A stretch of 5,218 nucleotides of DNA from Solirubrobacteraceae bacterium (GCA_030447005.1 JAUJME010000128.1:1-5218); one strand, 5' to 3'. Numbered from the stretch's first letter, positions 1 through 5,218 are shown. Numbers and translations: made by a program. The notes: generated from the sequence alone by a model not told the origin.

Positions 1-1
1 C

Positions 2-493
2 CCGCGCCCCCGCGCCGGTCGGGGGGCGGCGCACCCCCCCCTCCCCCCCGCCCCGCACGACCCCCCCCCGCCCCCGCCGCCGCCACCCCCGCCCCCGCCG
101 CCCCCGGCGCCGGCGCCCCCGCCGCCCGCGGCCTCGCCCGCGCCGCCTGCCGCCACGCCCACCCCCTCCCCCGCGGCGGGAGCGACTCCCACCGCCACAC
201 CCGCCGCCCCAGGTGGCGCCACGACCGGCGGCTGGCCGGCCGGCGAGGATGCGTTCACGATCGTCCTCGCGTCGACCCGCGACCGCGCGGAGGCCGAGCG
301 GCGCGCCAAGCGGGCGTCGGACGCCGGCACGCCGGCCGGCGTCCTGGACTCCGACGACTTCAAGTCCCTGCGCGCCGGCTACTTCGTCGTCTTCTCGGGC
401 CAGTACGAGACCTCCAAGGAGGCCGAGCAGGCCCTCGAGGGGCTCACCGCGGACGCGAAGGACCCCTACGTGCGGCGCATCACGCCGCGCTGA
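2..493 (+). CDS. Proline-rich protein with C-terminal SPOR-like domain (5' end missing)
   Basis: The reading frame is open from the left edge to a TGA at 491-493, so 163 C-terminal residues are seen and the start lies outside the window. Visible residues 1-83 are a low-complexity Pro/Ala/Thr/Gly linker with an unbroken run of 15 prolines (21-35). Residues 85-160 form a compact alpha/beta domain beginning FTIVLAST and containing AGYFVVFSGQYETSKEAEQA (125-144). That pattern of a first strand, a helix, then a GYFVVFSG strand and a second helix is typical of SPOR domains, which bind septal peptidoglycan. In such proteins the domain is usually joined by a disordered linker to a cytoplasmic or transmembrane part, which would be upstream here. 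The fold assignment is by pattern and the overall function is unknown. Its 3' end overlaps the convergent deacetylase gene by 14 bp. The first ~60 bases are long C/G runs, so sequence errors there are possible, although the frame holds. Confidence 0.75.
   Translation, partial: PRPRAGRGAAHPPLPPAPHDPPPPPPPPPPPPPPPAPAPPPPAASPAPPAATPTPSPAAGATPTATPAAPGGATTGGWPAGEDAFTIVLASTRDRAEAERRAKRASDAGTPAGVLDSDDFKSLRAGYFVVFSGQYETSKEAEQALEGLTADAKDPYVRRITPR
62..106 (+). repeat. Polyproline codon run (15 consecutive Pro codons)
   Basis: Fifteen successive proline codons (mostly CCC and CCG, one CCA) lie in the linker of the SPOR-like protein, flanked by further Pro/Ala codons to about 127. On the DNA level this is an almost pure C/G tract. 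Runs of three or more prolines are known to stall ribosomes unless elongation factor P is present. The tract is also prone to slippage and sequencing error, so its exact length is uncertain. Confidence 0.8.
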
Positions 494-1529
494 GCCCGGC
501 GGCCACGCCCGGCCACCACGGCTCGATCCGGGCCGCCGCCCGCGCCGCCAGCGGGTGCAGCGGCACGGGGTCCGCCGCCTCGGGCACCGGTCCGCCGAGC
601 ACCGGCAGCAGCGCGGCGACCGACGCGGCCAGGGCGCCGACCGCGTAGCCGCCCTCGAGCACCATCCCCAGGGGCGCCCCGAGCTCCGCGCAGGCCCGGC
701 GCACGGAGGCGGTCATCGCCGCGTAGCCGGACTCCGTCACCCGGCAGCGGGCCAGGGGGTCGGCGACGTGGGCATCGAAGCCCGCCGAGACGAGGACGAG
801 CTGCGGCGCGTGCTCGCGCGCGAGCGGGACGACGAGGTGCTCGACCAGCGAGGCGTACGCGTCGTCGCCGGTCCCCGCCGGCACCGGCACGTTGACCGTC
901 GCGCCGCGCCCCGCGCCCGAGCCGACGTCGGTCGCCGGCCCCGTCCCCGGATACAGCGGCGACTCGTGCACCGAGACGAAGAGCACGTCGGGGTCGGCGT
1001 GGAAGATGTCGTTCGTCCCGTTGCCGTGGTGGACGTCCCAGTCGAAGATCAGGACGCGCTCGACGCCGTGGGCGGCCATCGCGTGGCGGGCCGCCACCGC
1101 GACCGAGTTGAAGAAGCAGAAGCCCATCGCGGTGCCCGCCTCCGCGTGGTGACCCGGCGGGCGCAGGCCGGAGAACCCCGCGGGGGCGCCCTCGAAGAGC
1201 GCGTCGACCACCCGCACGGCTCCGCCCGCCGCCCGGCTCGCCGCCGCGAAGCTGCCCGGGACCGCCGTGGTGTCGGCGTCGATCGCCCCGCCGCCCGCCG
1301 CGCAGAGCGACTCGATGAAATCCACGTGGCGCGCCGGGTGGACCGCCTCGAGCTGCGCGCGCGTGGCCTCGGGCGCCTGCTCGCGCGCCCAGCCGAACCA
1401 GCCGTGGCGCTCGAGCTCTGACTCGAGCGCCTCGATGCGCCGCGGCGACTCCGGGTGCCCGGGGATCGCGTGGTCGCCGTAGCCGTCGTCGCGAACCCAC
1501 ACCGGCGGCCGGGAGCGATCGATCGGCAC
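480..1529 (-). CDS. Class II histone deacetylase-family zinc amidohydrolase (acetoin utilization / acetylpolyamine deacetylase-like)
   Basis: This encodes a 349-residue zinc-dependent deacetylase of the arginase/deacetylase fold, close to the usual 340-380 residues. Numbered from the GTG at 1529, the family motifs appear in order: HPESPRR near the N-terminus, RPPGHHA (123-129, with the paired histidines of the charge relay), GFCFFN (136-141), DWDVHHGNGT (173-182), PLYPGTG, SAGFDAH (258-264) and LEGGY (291-295). By family knowledge D175, H177 and D262 are the zinc ligands and Y295 the transition-state tyrosine, so the enzyme looks fully active. The natural substrate (acetyl-lysine, acetylated polyamine or a small amide) cannot be told from sequence. 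No signal peptide is seen, so it is probably cytoplasmic. In-frame GTG codons at 1559 and 1619 are alternative starts, but they would overlap divergent nadB by 8 and 68 bp. The 1529 start leaves a short lead-in before the conserved region and sits 6 nt after a TACGGT -10-like hexamer. Confidence 0.92.
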   Translation of the reverse strand: MPIDRSRPPVWVRDDGYGDHAIPGHPESPRRIEALESELERHGWFGWAREQAPEATRAQLEAVHPARHVDFIESLCAAGGGAIDADTTAVPGSFAAASRAAGGAVRVVDALFEGAPAGFSGLRPPGHHAEAGTAMGFCFFNSVAVAARHAMAAHGVERVLIFDWDVHHGNGTNDIFHADPDVLFVSVHESPLYPGTGPATDVGSGAGRGATVNVPVPAGTGDDAYASLVEHLVVPLAREHAPQLVLVSAGFDAHVADPLARCRVTESGYAAMTASVRRACAELGAPLGMVLEGGYAVGALAASVAALLPVLGGPVPEAADPVPLHPLAARAAARIEPWWPGVAAGLSAA

Positions 1530-1530
1530 G

Positions 1531-1541
1531 CCGGTACCGTA
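1531..1541. promoter_or_regulatory. Candidate shared divergent promoter core between deacetylase gene and nadB
   Basis: Only 22 bp (1530-1551) separate the two preferred start codons. The palindrome CGGTACCG at 1532-1539 is embedded in a TAnnnT hexamer on each strand: TACCGT at 1535-1540 (+) and TACGGT at 1541-1536 (-). The minus-strand hexamer ends 6 nt before the GTG at 1529, the spacing expected for a leaderless transcript. The plus-strand hexamer ends 11 nt before the TTG at 1552. No convincing -35 element or Shine-Dalgarno site is seen for either gene. The call rests on position and the short -10 match only. Confidence 0.35.
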
Positions 1542-1551
1542 GCCAGTCGCC

Positions 1552-3000
1552 TTGGTCACCGAGCCCGCAGACCTGCTCGTGGTGGGCGCCGGCGCCGCGG
1601 GCCTCTTCGCCGCCCTCACCGCCGCGGGCGAGGGCGCCCGCGTGACGCTCGTCTCCGCCCGGCCGCTCGCCGAGACCGCGTCCTACTGGGCCCAGGGCGG
1701 GATCGCCGCCGCGCTCAGCGTCGAGGACACGTTCGAGCGCCACCTCGAGGACACGCTCGTGGCGGGGCGCGGGCTCGTGCGCCGCAGCGCCGCCGAGGTG
1801 CTCTGCGAGGAGGCGCCCGCGCGCTTCCACGACCTCGTCGGGCACGGCGTCCGCTTCGACGCCGACCGCGAGGGCAACGTCGCCCTGGGGCTCGAAGGCG
1901 GGCACTCCGCGCGCCGGGTCGCGCACGCGGGGGGCAGCGCCACCGGCCGGCGGATCCTGCGCCAGCTCTCCGCCCGGGTGGCCGAGGACGAGCGCATCGA
2001 GGTGCTCGAGGGCCGGCGCGTCACCTCGCTGCTCCGGGAGGAGGCCGGGCGGGTCGCCGGCGCCGCCCTCGACGACGGCCGCGCGCCGGCCGCTCGCGCG
2101 ATCGTCCTCGCCACGGGCGGCGCGGCGGCGCTGTGGTCGCGAACGACCAACCCCCCGGGCTCCTACGGCTCGGGGCTGCTGCTCGCGCGTGGCGCCGGAG
2201 CGACCCTCGCCGACCTCGAGTTCGTCCAGTTCCACCCGACCGCGGTGACCGGCATCCCCGGCCGCGAGGGCTTCCTGATCTCCGAGGCCGTCCGCGGCGA
2301 GGGGGCGACGCTCCACGCCGCCGCCGGCGAGCGCTTCGTCGACGAGCTCGCGCCGCGCGACGCGGTCGCGCGCGCGATCCACGCCCATCTCGCCGCGACG
2401 GGCGAGCGCTCGGTCGGGCTCGACATGCGGGCGGTCGATCCCGCCCGCTTCCCCAACATCGTCGCGGCCCTGCGCGACGCCGGCTTCGACCCGATGGAGC
2501 ACCTCGTCCCCGTCGCCCCGGCCAGCCACTACGTGATGGGCGGGATCGTCTCCGACCTCGAAGGCCGCTCCGACGTCGCGGGGCTCTACGCCGTCGGGGA
2601 GTGCGCGTGCACCGGCCTGCACGGCGCCAACCGCCTGGCGTCGAACTCGCTGTCGGAGTGCTTCGTCTACGGCCGCCGCGCGGCGCTCGCGGGGCTCGAC
2701 GAGCCCGTGCCGGCCCCGGGCGCCCGCCCCGGCGAGCCGATCGCGCCGCCCCCGTCGCGCGAGACGCGCGCGGCCATGTGGGCGCACGCCGGCCTCTCGC
2801 GCGACGCGGAGGGGCTCGGGGCGCTGCTCGACGAGCCGCACCCGCTCGCCCGTCTGGTCGCGCGCTGCGCCCTGCATCGCGAGGAGAGCCGGGGCGCCCA
2901 CGCCCGCGAGGACCACCCGGCGACGGACCCCGCCCTCGGCAACCGGCACACGGTCATGCCCGTGTCTGCTGAACTACCGGTGCTCGCGCGCTGGGACTGA
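1552..3000 (+). CDS. nadB: L-aspartate oxidase NadB
   Basis: NadB is a cytoplasmic FAD enzyme that oxidises L-aspartate to iminoaspartate, which quinolinate synthase NadA uses in de novo NAD synthesis. The 482 residues show an N-terminal FAD-binding GAGAAG (12-17), SYWAQGGIAAAL (44-55), LEGGHSARR (114-122), LATGG (186-190), TTNPPGSYGSG (198-208), LEFVQFHPTA (222-231), LAPRD (266-270), SHYVMGG (325-331) and the NadB signature CTGLHGANRLASNSL (353-367). H228, R269, H326 and R361 correspond to the active-site residues known in E. coli NadB (H244, R290, H351, R386). CTGLHGANRL and the AQGG segment favour NadB over succinate dehydrogenase or fumarate reductase flavoproteins. The C-terminal helical domain is shorter than in E. 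coli (about 540 residues). The start must be TTG 1552: an in-frame TAG lies at 1540-1542 and the next start codons would cut the FAD motif. No nadA or nadC is adjacent in the window. Confidence 0.95.
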   Translation: MVTEPADLLVVGAGAAGLFAALTAAGEGARVTLVSARPLAETASYWAQGGIAAALSVEDTFERHLEDTLVAGRGLVRRSAAEVLCEEAPARFHDLVGHGVRFDADREGNVALGLEGGHSARRVAHAGGSATGRRILRQLSARVAEDERIEVLEGRRVTSLLREEAGRVAGAALDDGRAPAARAIVLATGGAAALWSRTTNPPGSYGSGLLLARGAGATLADLEFVQFHPTAVTGIPGREGFLISEAVRGEGATLHAAAGERFVDELAPRDAVARAIHAHLAATGERSVGLDMRAVDPARFPNIVAALRDAGFDPMEHLVPVAPASHYVMGGIVSDLEGRSDVAGLYAVGECACTGLHGANRLASNSLSECFVYGRRAALAGLDEPVPAPGARPGEPIAPPPSRETRAAMWAHAGLSRDAEGLGALLDEPHPLARLVARCALHREESRGAHAREDHPATDPALGNRHTVMPVSAELPVLARWD

Positions 3001-3003
3001 TTC

Positions 3004-3017
3004 CGGCCGCTCGGCCG
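3004..3017 (+). terminator. Weak hairpin just after nadB, possible terminator
   Basis: Four bases after the nadB stop, CGGCC (3004-3008) and GGCCG (3013-3017) can pair around a GCTC loop. The stem is only 5 bp and is followed by ACCCCTTAA rather than a T tract, so it does not meet the usual intrinsic terminator pattern. G+C-rich actinobacteria often lack the T tract. Such short G+C palindromes also arise by chance in this composition. Confidence 0.2.
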
Positions 3018-3021
3018 ACCC

Positions 3022-3043
3022 CTTAACGCCGACTTAATATTCG
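3022..3043 (+). promoter_or_regulatory. Tandem 11-bp direct repeat (CTTAA-type), candidate response-regulator site
   Basis: CTTAACGCCGA (3022-3032) is followed directly by CTTAATATTCG (3033-3043). The cores TTAACG and TTAATA are spaced by 5 bp, giving an 11-bp period, about one helical turn. This is the arrangement of binding sites for OmpR/PhoB-family response regulators, for example the TTAACA-n5-TTAACA sites of Bacillus PhoP. It is also the most AT-rich stretch of a very G+C-rich window and lies in the only sizeable intergenic region. The regulator's identity is not established. Confidence 0.35.
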
Positions 3044-3062
3044 CGACGTTCCGATCTACACA
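3034..3062 (+). promoter_or_regulatory. Candidate promoter for the small Cys/His protein gene and downstream hydantoinase gene
   Basis: TTAATA (3034-3039) matches the -35 consensus TTGACA at 4 of 6 positions. TACACA (3057-3062), 17 bp further on, matches the -10 consensus at 3 of 6. The -35 overlaps the second copy of the tandem repeat, as is common for activator-dependent promoters. TAATAT at 3035-3040 is an alternative -10 but has no -35 partner. Either choice would give a 5' leader of roughly 70-95 nt that includes the hairpin at 3100-3117. Confidence 0.25.
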
Positions 3063-3099
3063 AGGTCGGCGCACACTCGCCTACGCAGAGTGGTCGTCC

Positions 3100-3117
3100 G
3101 ATCCGCCAAGTCGGATC
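3100..3117 (+). other. Perfect 6-bp hairpin in the 5' leader of the small Cys/His protein gene
   Basis: GATCCG (3100-3105) and CGGATC (3112-3117) are perfect inverted repeats around a 6-nt CCAAGT loop, ending 14 nt before the ribosome-binding site at 3132. It could act as an mRNA leader structure or as a dimeric protein operator. Nothing else in the leader suggests a known riboswitch. The role is unknown. Confidence 0.35.
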
Positions 3118-3131
3118 TCAACCGGGGGTGC

Positions 3132-3137
3132 AGGAGA
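3132..3137 (+). promoter_or_regulatory. Ribosome-binding site of the small Cys/His protein gene
   Basis: AGGAGA lies 4 nt before the ATG at 3142. It is the only strong Shine-Dalgarno match before any start in the window. It fixes this start and suggests a leadered, efficiently translated mRNA, unlike the neighbouring nadB and deacetylase genes. Confidence 0.75.
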
Positions 3138-3141
3138 GAAG

Positions 3142-3576
3142 ATGTACCGCTTCAGCCGCTCGATCTATCGAGAGCTGGCGAACGAGATCGTCGAGGATCG
3201 CCACGGAGGGTGCGTGAACCACGAGCGGGTGCTCCGCTCGTGCGAGGCCGCCGTCCGCCGCCTCGCGACCGACCGCCACTACTTCGCCAAGCCGTCCAAG
3301 ACGCTGTTCAACGACATCCGGATCTACTTCCCGATGAGCTCGCAGCAGCGGGTCTACCGGGTGGTCGACACGTACCTCACGTTCGCCCGCGAGTGGCTCG
3401 AGTCCCAGCCGCTGCAGGGCTATGACCTGATGGGCAACCGGCTCGAGTGCCGCGCCACGACGCGCAAGGGCAAGCCGTGCCAGCGGATGCCGCTGCCGCA
3501 CAACGGCTACTGCCCCTCGCACCAGCATCTCGCCGAGCCGGCCGCCGCCGACGCGGAGGTCCTCGCCGCGGCGTAG
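3142..3576 (+). CDS. Small conserved-looking protein with C-terminal Cys/His putative zinc-binding motif, function unknown
   Basis: This 144-residue product has no function I can name. Residues 1-90 look like a helical domain (MYRFSRSIYREL at the start, then CEAAVRRLATDRHYFAK, TLFNDIRIYFPMSS and VYRVVDTYLTFAREWLES). Residues 103-127 carry C103-x9-C113-x10-C124-x2-H127 in the context CRATTRKGKPC ... YCPSHQH, resembling short zinc-binding modules of the DUF5763 type (C-x-A-x-T-x-x-G-x-x-C ... YC-x-x-H). H129 is an alternative ligand. The N-terminal domain also has H21, C24, H27 and C34, which could form a second metal site. The last 15 residues are an Ala-rich tail. A strong Shine-Dalgarno site precedes the ATG, and codon choice fits a real gene. 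It resembles hypothetical proteins I recall from Solirubrobacterales-type genomes, but that memory is not a search result. The hydantoinase gene follows 9 nt after the stop. A regulatory or nucleic-acid-binding role is possible but is inference. Confidence 0.85.
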   Translation: MYRFSRSIYRELANEIVEDRHGGCVNHERVLRSCEAAVRRLATDRHYFAKPSKTLFNDIRIYFPMSSQQRVYRVVDTYLTFAREWLESQPLQGYDLMGNRLECRATTRKGKPCQRMPLPHNGYCPSHQHLAEPAAADAEVLAAA

Positions 3577-3585
3577 TTTCCCGGA

Positions 3586-5218
3586 ATGCTCCTCGGGGTC
3601 GACGTCGGCGGGACATTCACCGACGCCGTCCTCGCCGTCGAGGGGCGACTCGTCACGGCCAAGGCGCCGACCACGCCGCACGACCAGTCCGAGGGGGTGC
3701 TGGCCGCGGTGCGGGCGGCCCTCGAGCGCGCGGGGGCCGGCGCGACCGGCATCGAGGCCTTCGCCCACGGCACGACCGTGGCGACCAACGCGCTGCTCGA
3801 GGGGCGCGGGGCGCGGACCGCGCTCGTCGCCACCCGCGGCTTCGAGGACGTGGTCGAGCTCGGCCGCCAGGCGCGCGCCGACCTCTACCGCCTGTGCGCC
3901 GCCCACCCGGCGCCGCTCGTGCCGCCCGAGCGCCGCGTCGGCGCGAGCGAGCGCATGGGCCCCGACGGGTTGATCGAGCCGCTCGACGCCGTCCCGGCGG
4001 TCACCGCGCTCGCGGCGATGGCGCCCAAAGCGGTCGCGGTCTGCCTCCTGCACGCCTACCGCCACCCCGAGCACGAGCGCGCGCTGGGCGCGGCGATCGC
4101 CGAGGCGCTCCCCGGCGTCCACGTCTCGCTCTCCCACGAGGTCGTCGGGACCTTCCGCGAGTACGAGCGCGCGGCGACCACCGAGCTCGACGCCGCCCTC
4201 TCCCCCCTGCTCGCCGACTACCTGGCGCGCCTGGTCGACCGCGCGCGGGACGCCGGGCTCCCTGCTCCGTCGGTCATGCAGTCCTCCGGCGGGCTCGCCG
4301 ACGCCGCGCACGCCGGCGCCCACGCCGCGCTGACCGTCCTCTCCGGCCCGGCGGGCGGCGCGGCGGGCGCGGCCTGGGCGGCGGTGGCCGCGGGCGAGCC
4401 CGACGCGGTCTGCTTCGACATGGGCGGCACCTCGTGCGACGTCTGCGTGATCGAGGGCGGCAGCGTGCGGGAGGCGAGCGGGCGCCGGGTGGGCGGCCGG
4501 CCGGTCGCCCTGCCGATGCTCGACCTGCACACGGTCGGAGCCGGCGGCGGATCGATCGCCTGGCGCGACGCCGGCGGCGCGCTGCGGGTGGGGCCGCGGT
4601 CGGCGGGCGCGCGGCCCGGGCCGGCCGCCTACGGCCACGGCGGCGAGGAGCCGACCGTCACCGACGCCAACGTCGTGCTGGGGCTGCTCGGCGCCGACGC
4701 CCCGCTGGCGGGCTCGATCGCCGTCGACGCGGCCGCGGCGCGGGCGGCGGTGGGCCGGCTCGCGGACGCGCTCGGCCTCGGCGTGCGCGAGTGCGCCGAG
4801 GGGATCCGGCGGGTGGCGGGCGCCGAGATGGCGCGCGCCCTGCGGGTGGTCACCGTCGAGCGGGGCCTCGACCCGCGCGGGCTCGCGCTGCTGGCCTTCG
4901 GCGGCGCCGGGCCGCTGCACGCGACCGACCTCGCGGACGAGCTCGACATGGCGACCGTCCTGTGCCCGCGCGCGTCGGGCGTCCTGGCCGCGCTCGGGCT
5001 CGTGGTCTCCGAGCGCCGCCGCGACGAGCAGCGCAGCGTCCTGCTGTCCGGGCCCACGCTGACCCGCGAGCGCGTCGCGGAGGAGATCACCGCGCTGGCC
5101 GGCCGCGCCCGCTCGGGCCTCGGCAACCCGGACGCCGCGGTGCGGGTGGTCTGCGAGCTGCGCTACCGCGGCCAGGCGTTCGAGCTCGCCGTCCCGACGA
5201 GCGAGGCGCCCGAGCCCG
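3586..5218 (+). CDS. hyuA: Hydantoinase/oxoprolinase A-subunit (HyuA, N-methylhydantoinase A family), 3' end missing
   Basis: The frame is open from ATG 3586 to the window edge, giving 544 complete codons of a family usually about 650-700 residues long. Visible motifs are the N-terminal phosphate-binding GVDVGGTFTD (4-13), HGTTVATNALLEGRGARTAL and RGFEDVVELGRQ, SGPAGG, the second nucleotide-binding segment FDMGGTSCDV (277-286), HTVGAGGGSIAW (315-326), a GP-x-SAGA-x-PGPA block, PTVTDANVVLGLL, FGGAGPLH (438-445) and SGVLAALGLV. These are the hallmarks of the ATP-dependent HyuA/OplahA/acetone carboxylase beta family of the actin-like ATPase fold. Such proteins open or carboxylate small ring amides or ketones, usually with a HyuB partner that would lie to the right of the window. 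The exact substrate (hydantoin, N-methylhydantoin, 5-oxoproline or other) cannot be told. The more usual Thr is Cys at 284. No Shine-Dalgarno site is seen and the gap from the upstream stop is 9 nt, suggesting co-transcription and coupled translation. Confidence 0.93.
   Translation, partial: MLLGVDVGGTFTDAVLAVEGRLVTAKAPTTPHDQSEGVLAAVRAALERAGAGATGIEAFAHGTTVATNALLEGRGARTALVATRGFEDVVELGRQARADLYRLCAAHPAPLVPPERRVGASERMGPDGLIEPLDAVPAVTALAAMAPKAVAVCLLHAYRHPEHERALGAAIAEALPGVHVSLSHEVVGTFREYERAATTELDAALSPLLADYLARLVDRARDAGLPAPSVMQSSGGLADAAHAGAHAALTVLSGPAGGAAGAAWAAVAAGEPDAVCFDMGGTSCDVCVIEGGSVREASGRRVGGRPVALPMLDLHTVGAGGGSIAWRDAGGALRVGPRSAGARPGPAAYGHGGEEPTVTDANVVLGLLGADAPLAGSIAVDAAAARAAVGRLADALGLGVRECAEGIRRVAGAEMARALRVVTVERGLDPRGLALLAFGGAGPLHATDLADELDMATVLCPRASGVLAALGLVVSERRRDEQRSVLLSGPTLTRERVAEEITALAGRARSGLGNPDAAVRVVCELRYRGQAFELAVPTSEAPEP

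Noticed and set aside
1..60. Long C and G homopolymer runs at the left edge as a possible special DNA structure
   Set aside because: They fit a proline/glycine/alanine-coding tract in frame with the SPOR-like protein and may include end-of-contig errors. The G runs are too few and irregular to support a quadruplex claim.
213..1421. A 402-residue plus-strand frame opposite the deacetylase gene
   Set aside because: It is Arg-rich shadow sequence that conflicts with both the SPOR-like frame and the strongly supported deacetylase on the other strand.
1530..1619. Longer N-terminus for the deacetylase starting at GTG 1559 or GTG 1619
   Set aside because: The extra residues are not family-like, and the 1619 start would overlap divergent nadB by 68 bp. 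The 1559 start (8-bp overlap) cannot be excluded but has only a weak, badly spaced AGG upstream.
466..2949. An 827-residue minus-strand open frame crossing the deacetylase gene and nadB
   Set aside because: It is a shadow frame: Arg/Gly/Ala-rich with no recognisable domain, lying opposite NadB and in another frame of the deacetylase. Long stop-free shadows are expected at this G+C content.
1455..2972. A 505-residue plus-strand frame overlapping nadB in another frame
   Set aside because: Its translation is almost all Arg/Ala/Gly/Pro with no domain, while the nadB frame carries a full set of family motifs.
3118..4920. A 600-residue minus-strand open frame opposite the small gene and the hydantoinase gene
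   Set aside because: It is low-complexity Arg/Gly/Ala/Val sequence with no motif, antisense to the well-supported HyuA-family frame.
1..5218. CRISPR arrays, tRNA or rRNA genes, insertion sequences, attachment sites
   Set aside because: I looked for regularly spaced repeats, terminal inverted repeats, transposase motifs and RNA-gene signatures and saw none. Many short G+C palindromes are present but are expected from the composition.

Overview
The window is very G+C-rich throughout (by eye about three quarters G+C), with almost every third codon position G or C, compact gene spacing, GTG/TTG starts and few Shine-Dalgarno sites. With the gene content (a proline-rich SPOR protein, a short L-aspartate oxidase, a bacterial class II deacetylase and a small conserved Cys/His protein), this points to a high-GC actinobacterium. 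Thermoleophilia (Solirubrobacterales-like) is my best guess, but it is an inference and not proven by any marker gene here.

Layout. Bases 2-493 (+) hold the 3' part of a gene whose product has a proline-rich linker, including 15 consecutive prolines, followed by a C-terminal SPOR-like domain. Its stop overlaps by 14 bp the 3' end of a convergent minus-strand gene (480-1529) for a zinc-dependent histone-deacetylase-family amidohydrolase. That gene is divergent from nadB (1552-3000, +), L-aspartate oxidase, the first enzyme of de novo NAD synthesis. Only about 22 bp separate the two preferred start codons, and a palindrome there carries a TAnnnT-type -10 candidate on each strand.

After nadB comes the only real intergenic region (3001-3141). 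It contains a relatively AT-rich island with an 11-bp tandem TTAAC-like repeat, a small perfect hairpin and a clear ribosome-binding site. This drives a 144-residue protein (3142-3576) with a C-x9-C-x10-C-x2-H putative metal-binding motif and no known function. Nine bases later a hydantoinase/oxoprolinase A-subunit (hyuA-family) gene begins at 3586 and runs off the right edge with 544 complete codons visible. The short gap and the absence of a ribosome-binding site suggest it is co-transcribed and perhaps translationally coupled with the small gene.

Working together. The window looks like ordinary chromosome: three transcription units (SPOR gene; deacetylase; nadB) and a fourth two-gene unit (small metal-binding protein plus hydantoinase). 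No mobile elements, CRISPR arrays, tRNAs or rRNAs are visible, and I see no strong evidence for an undescribed multi-gene system. The best candidate for something undescribed is the small Cys/His protein with its own regulated-looking promoter, coupled to the hydantoinase gene.
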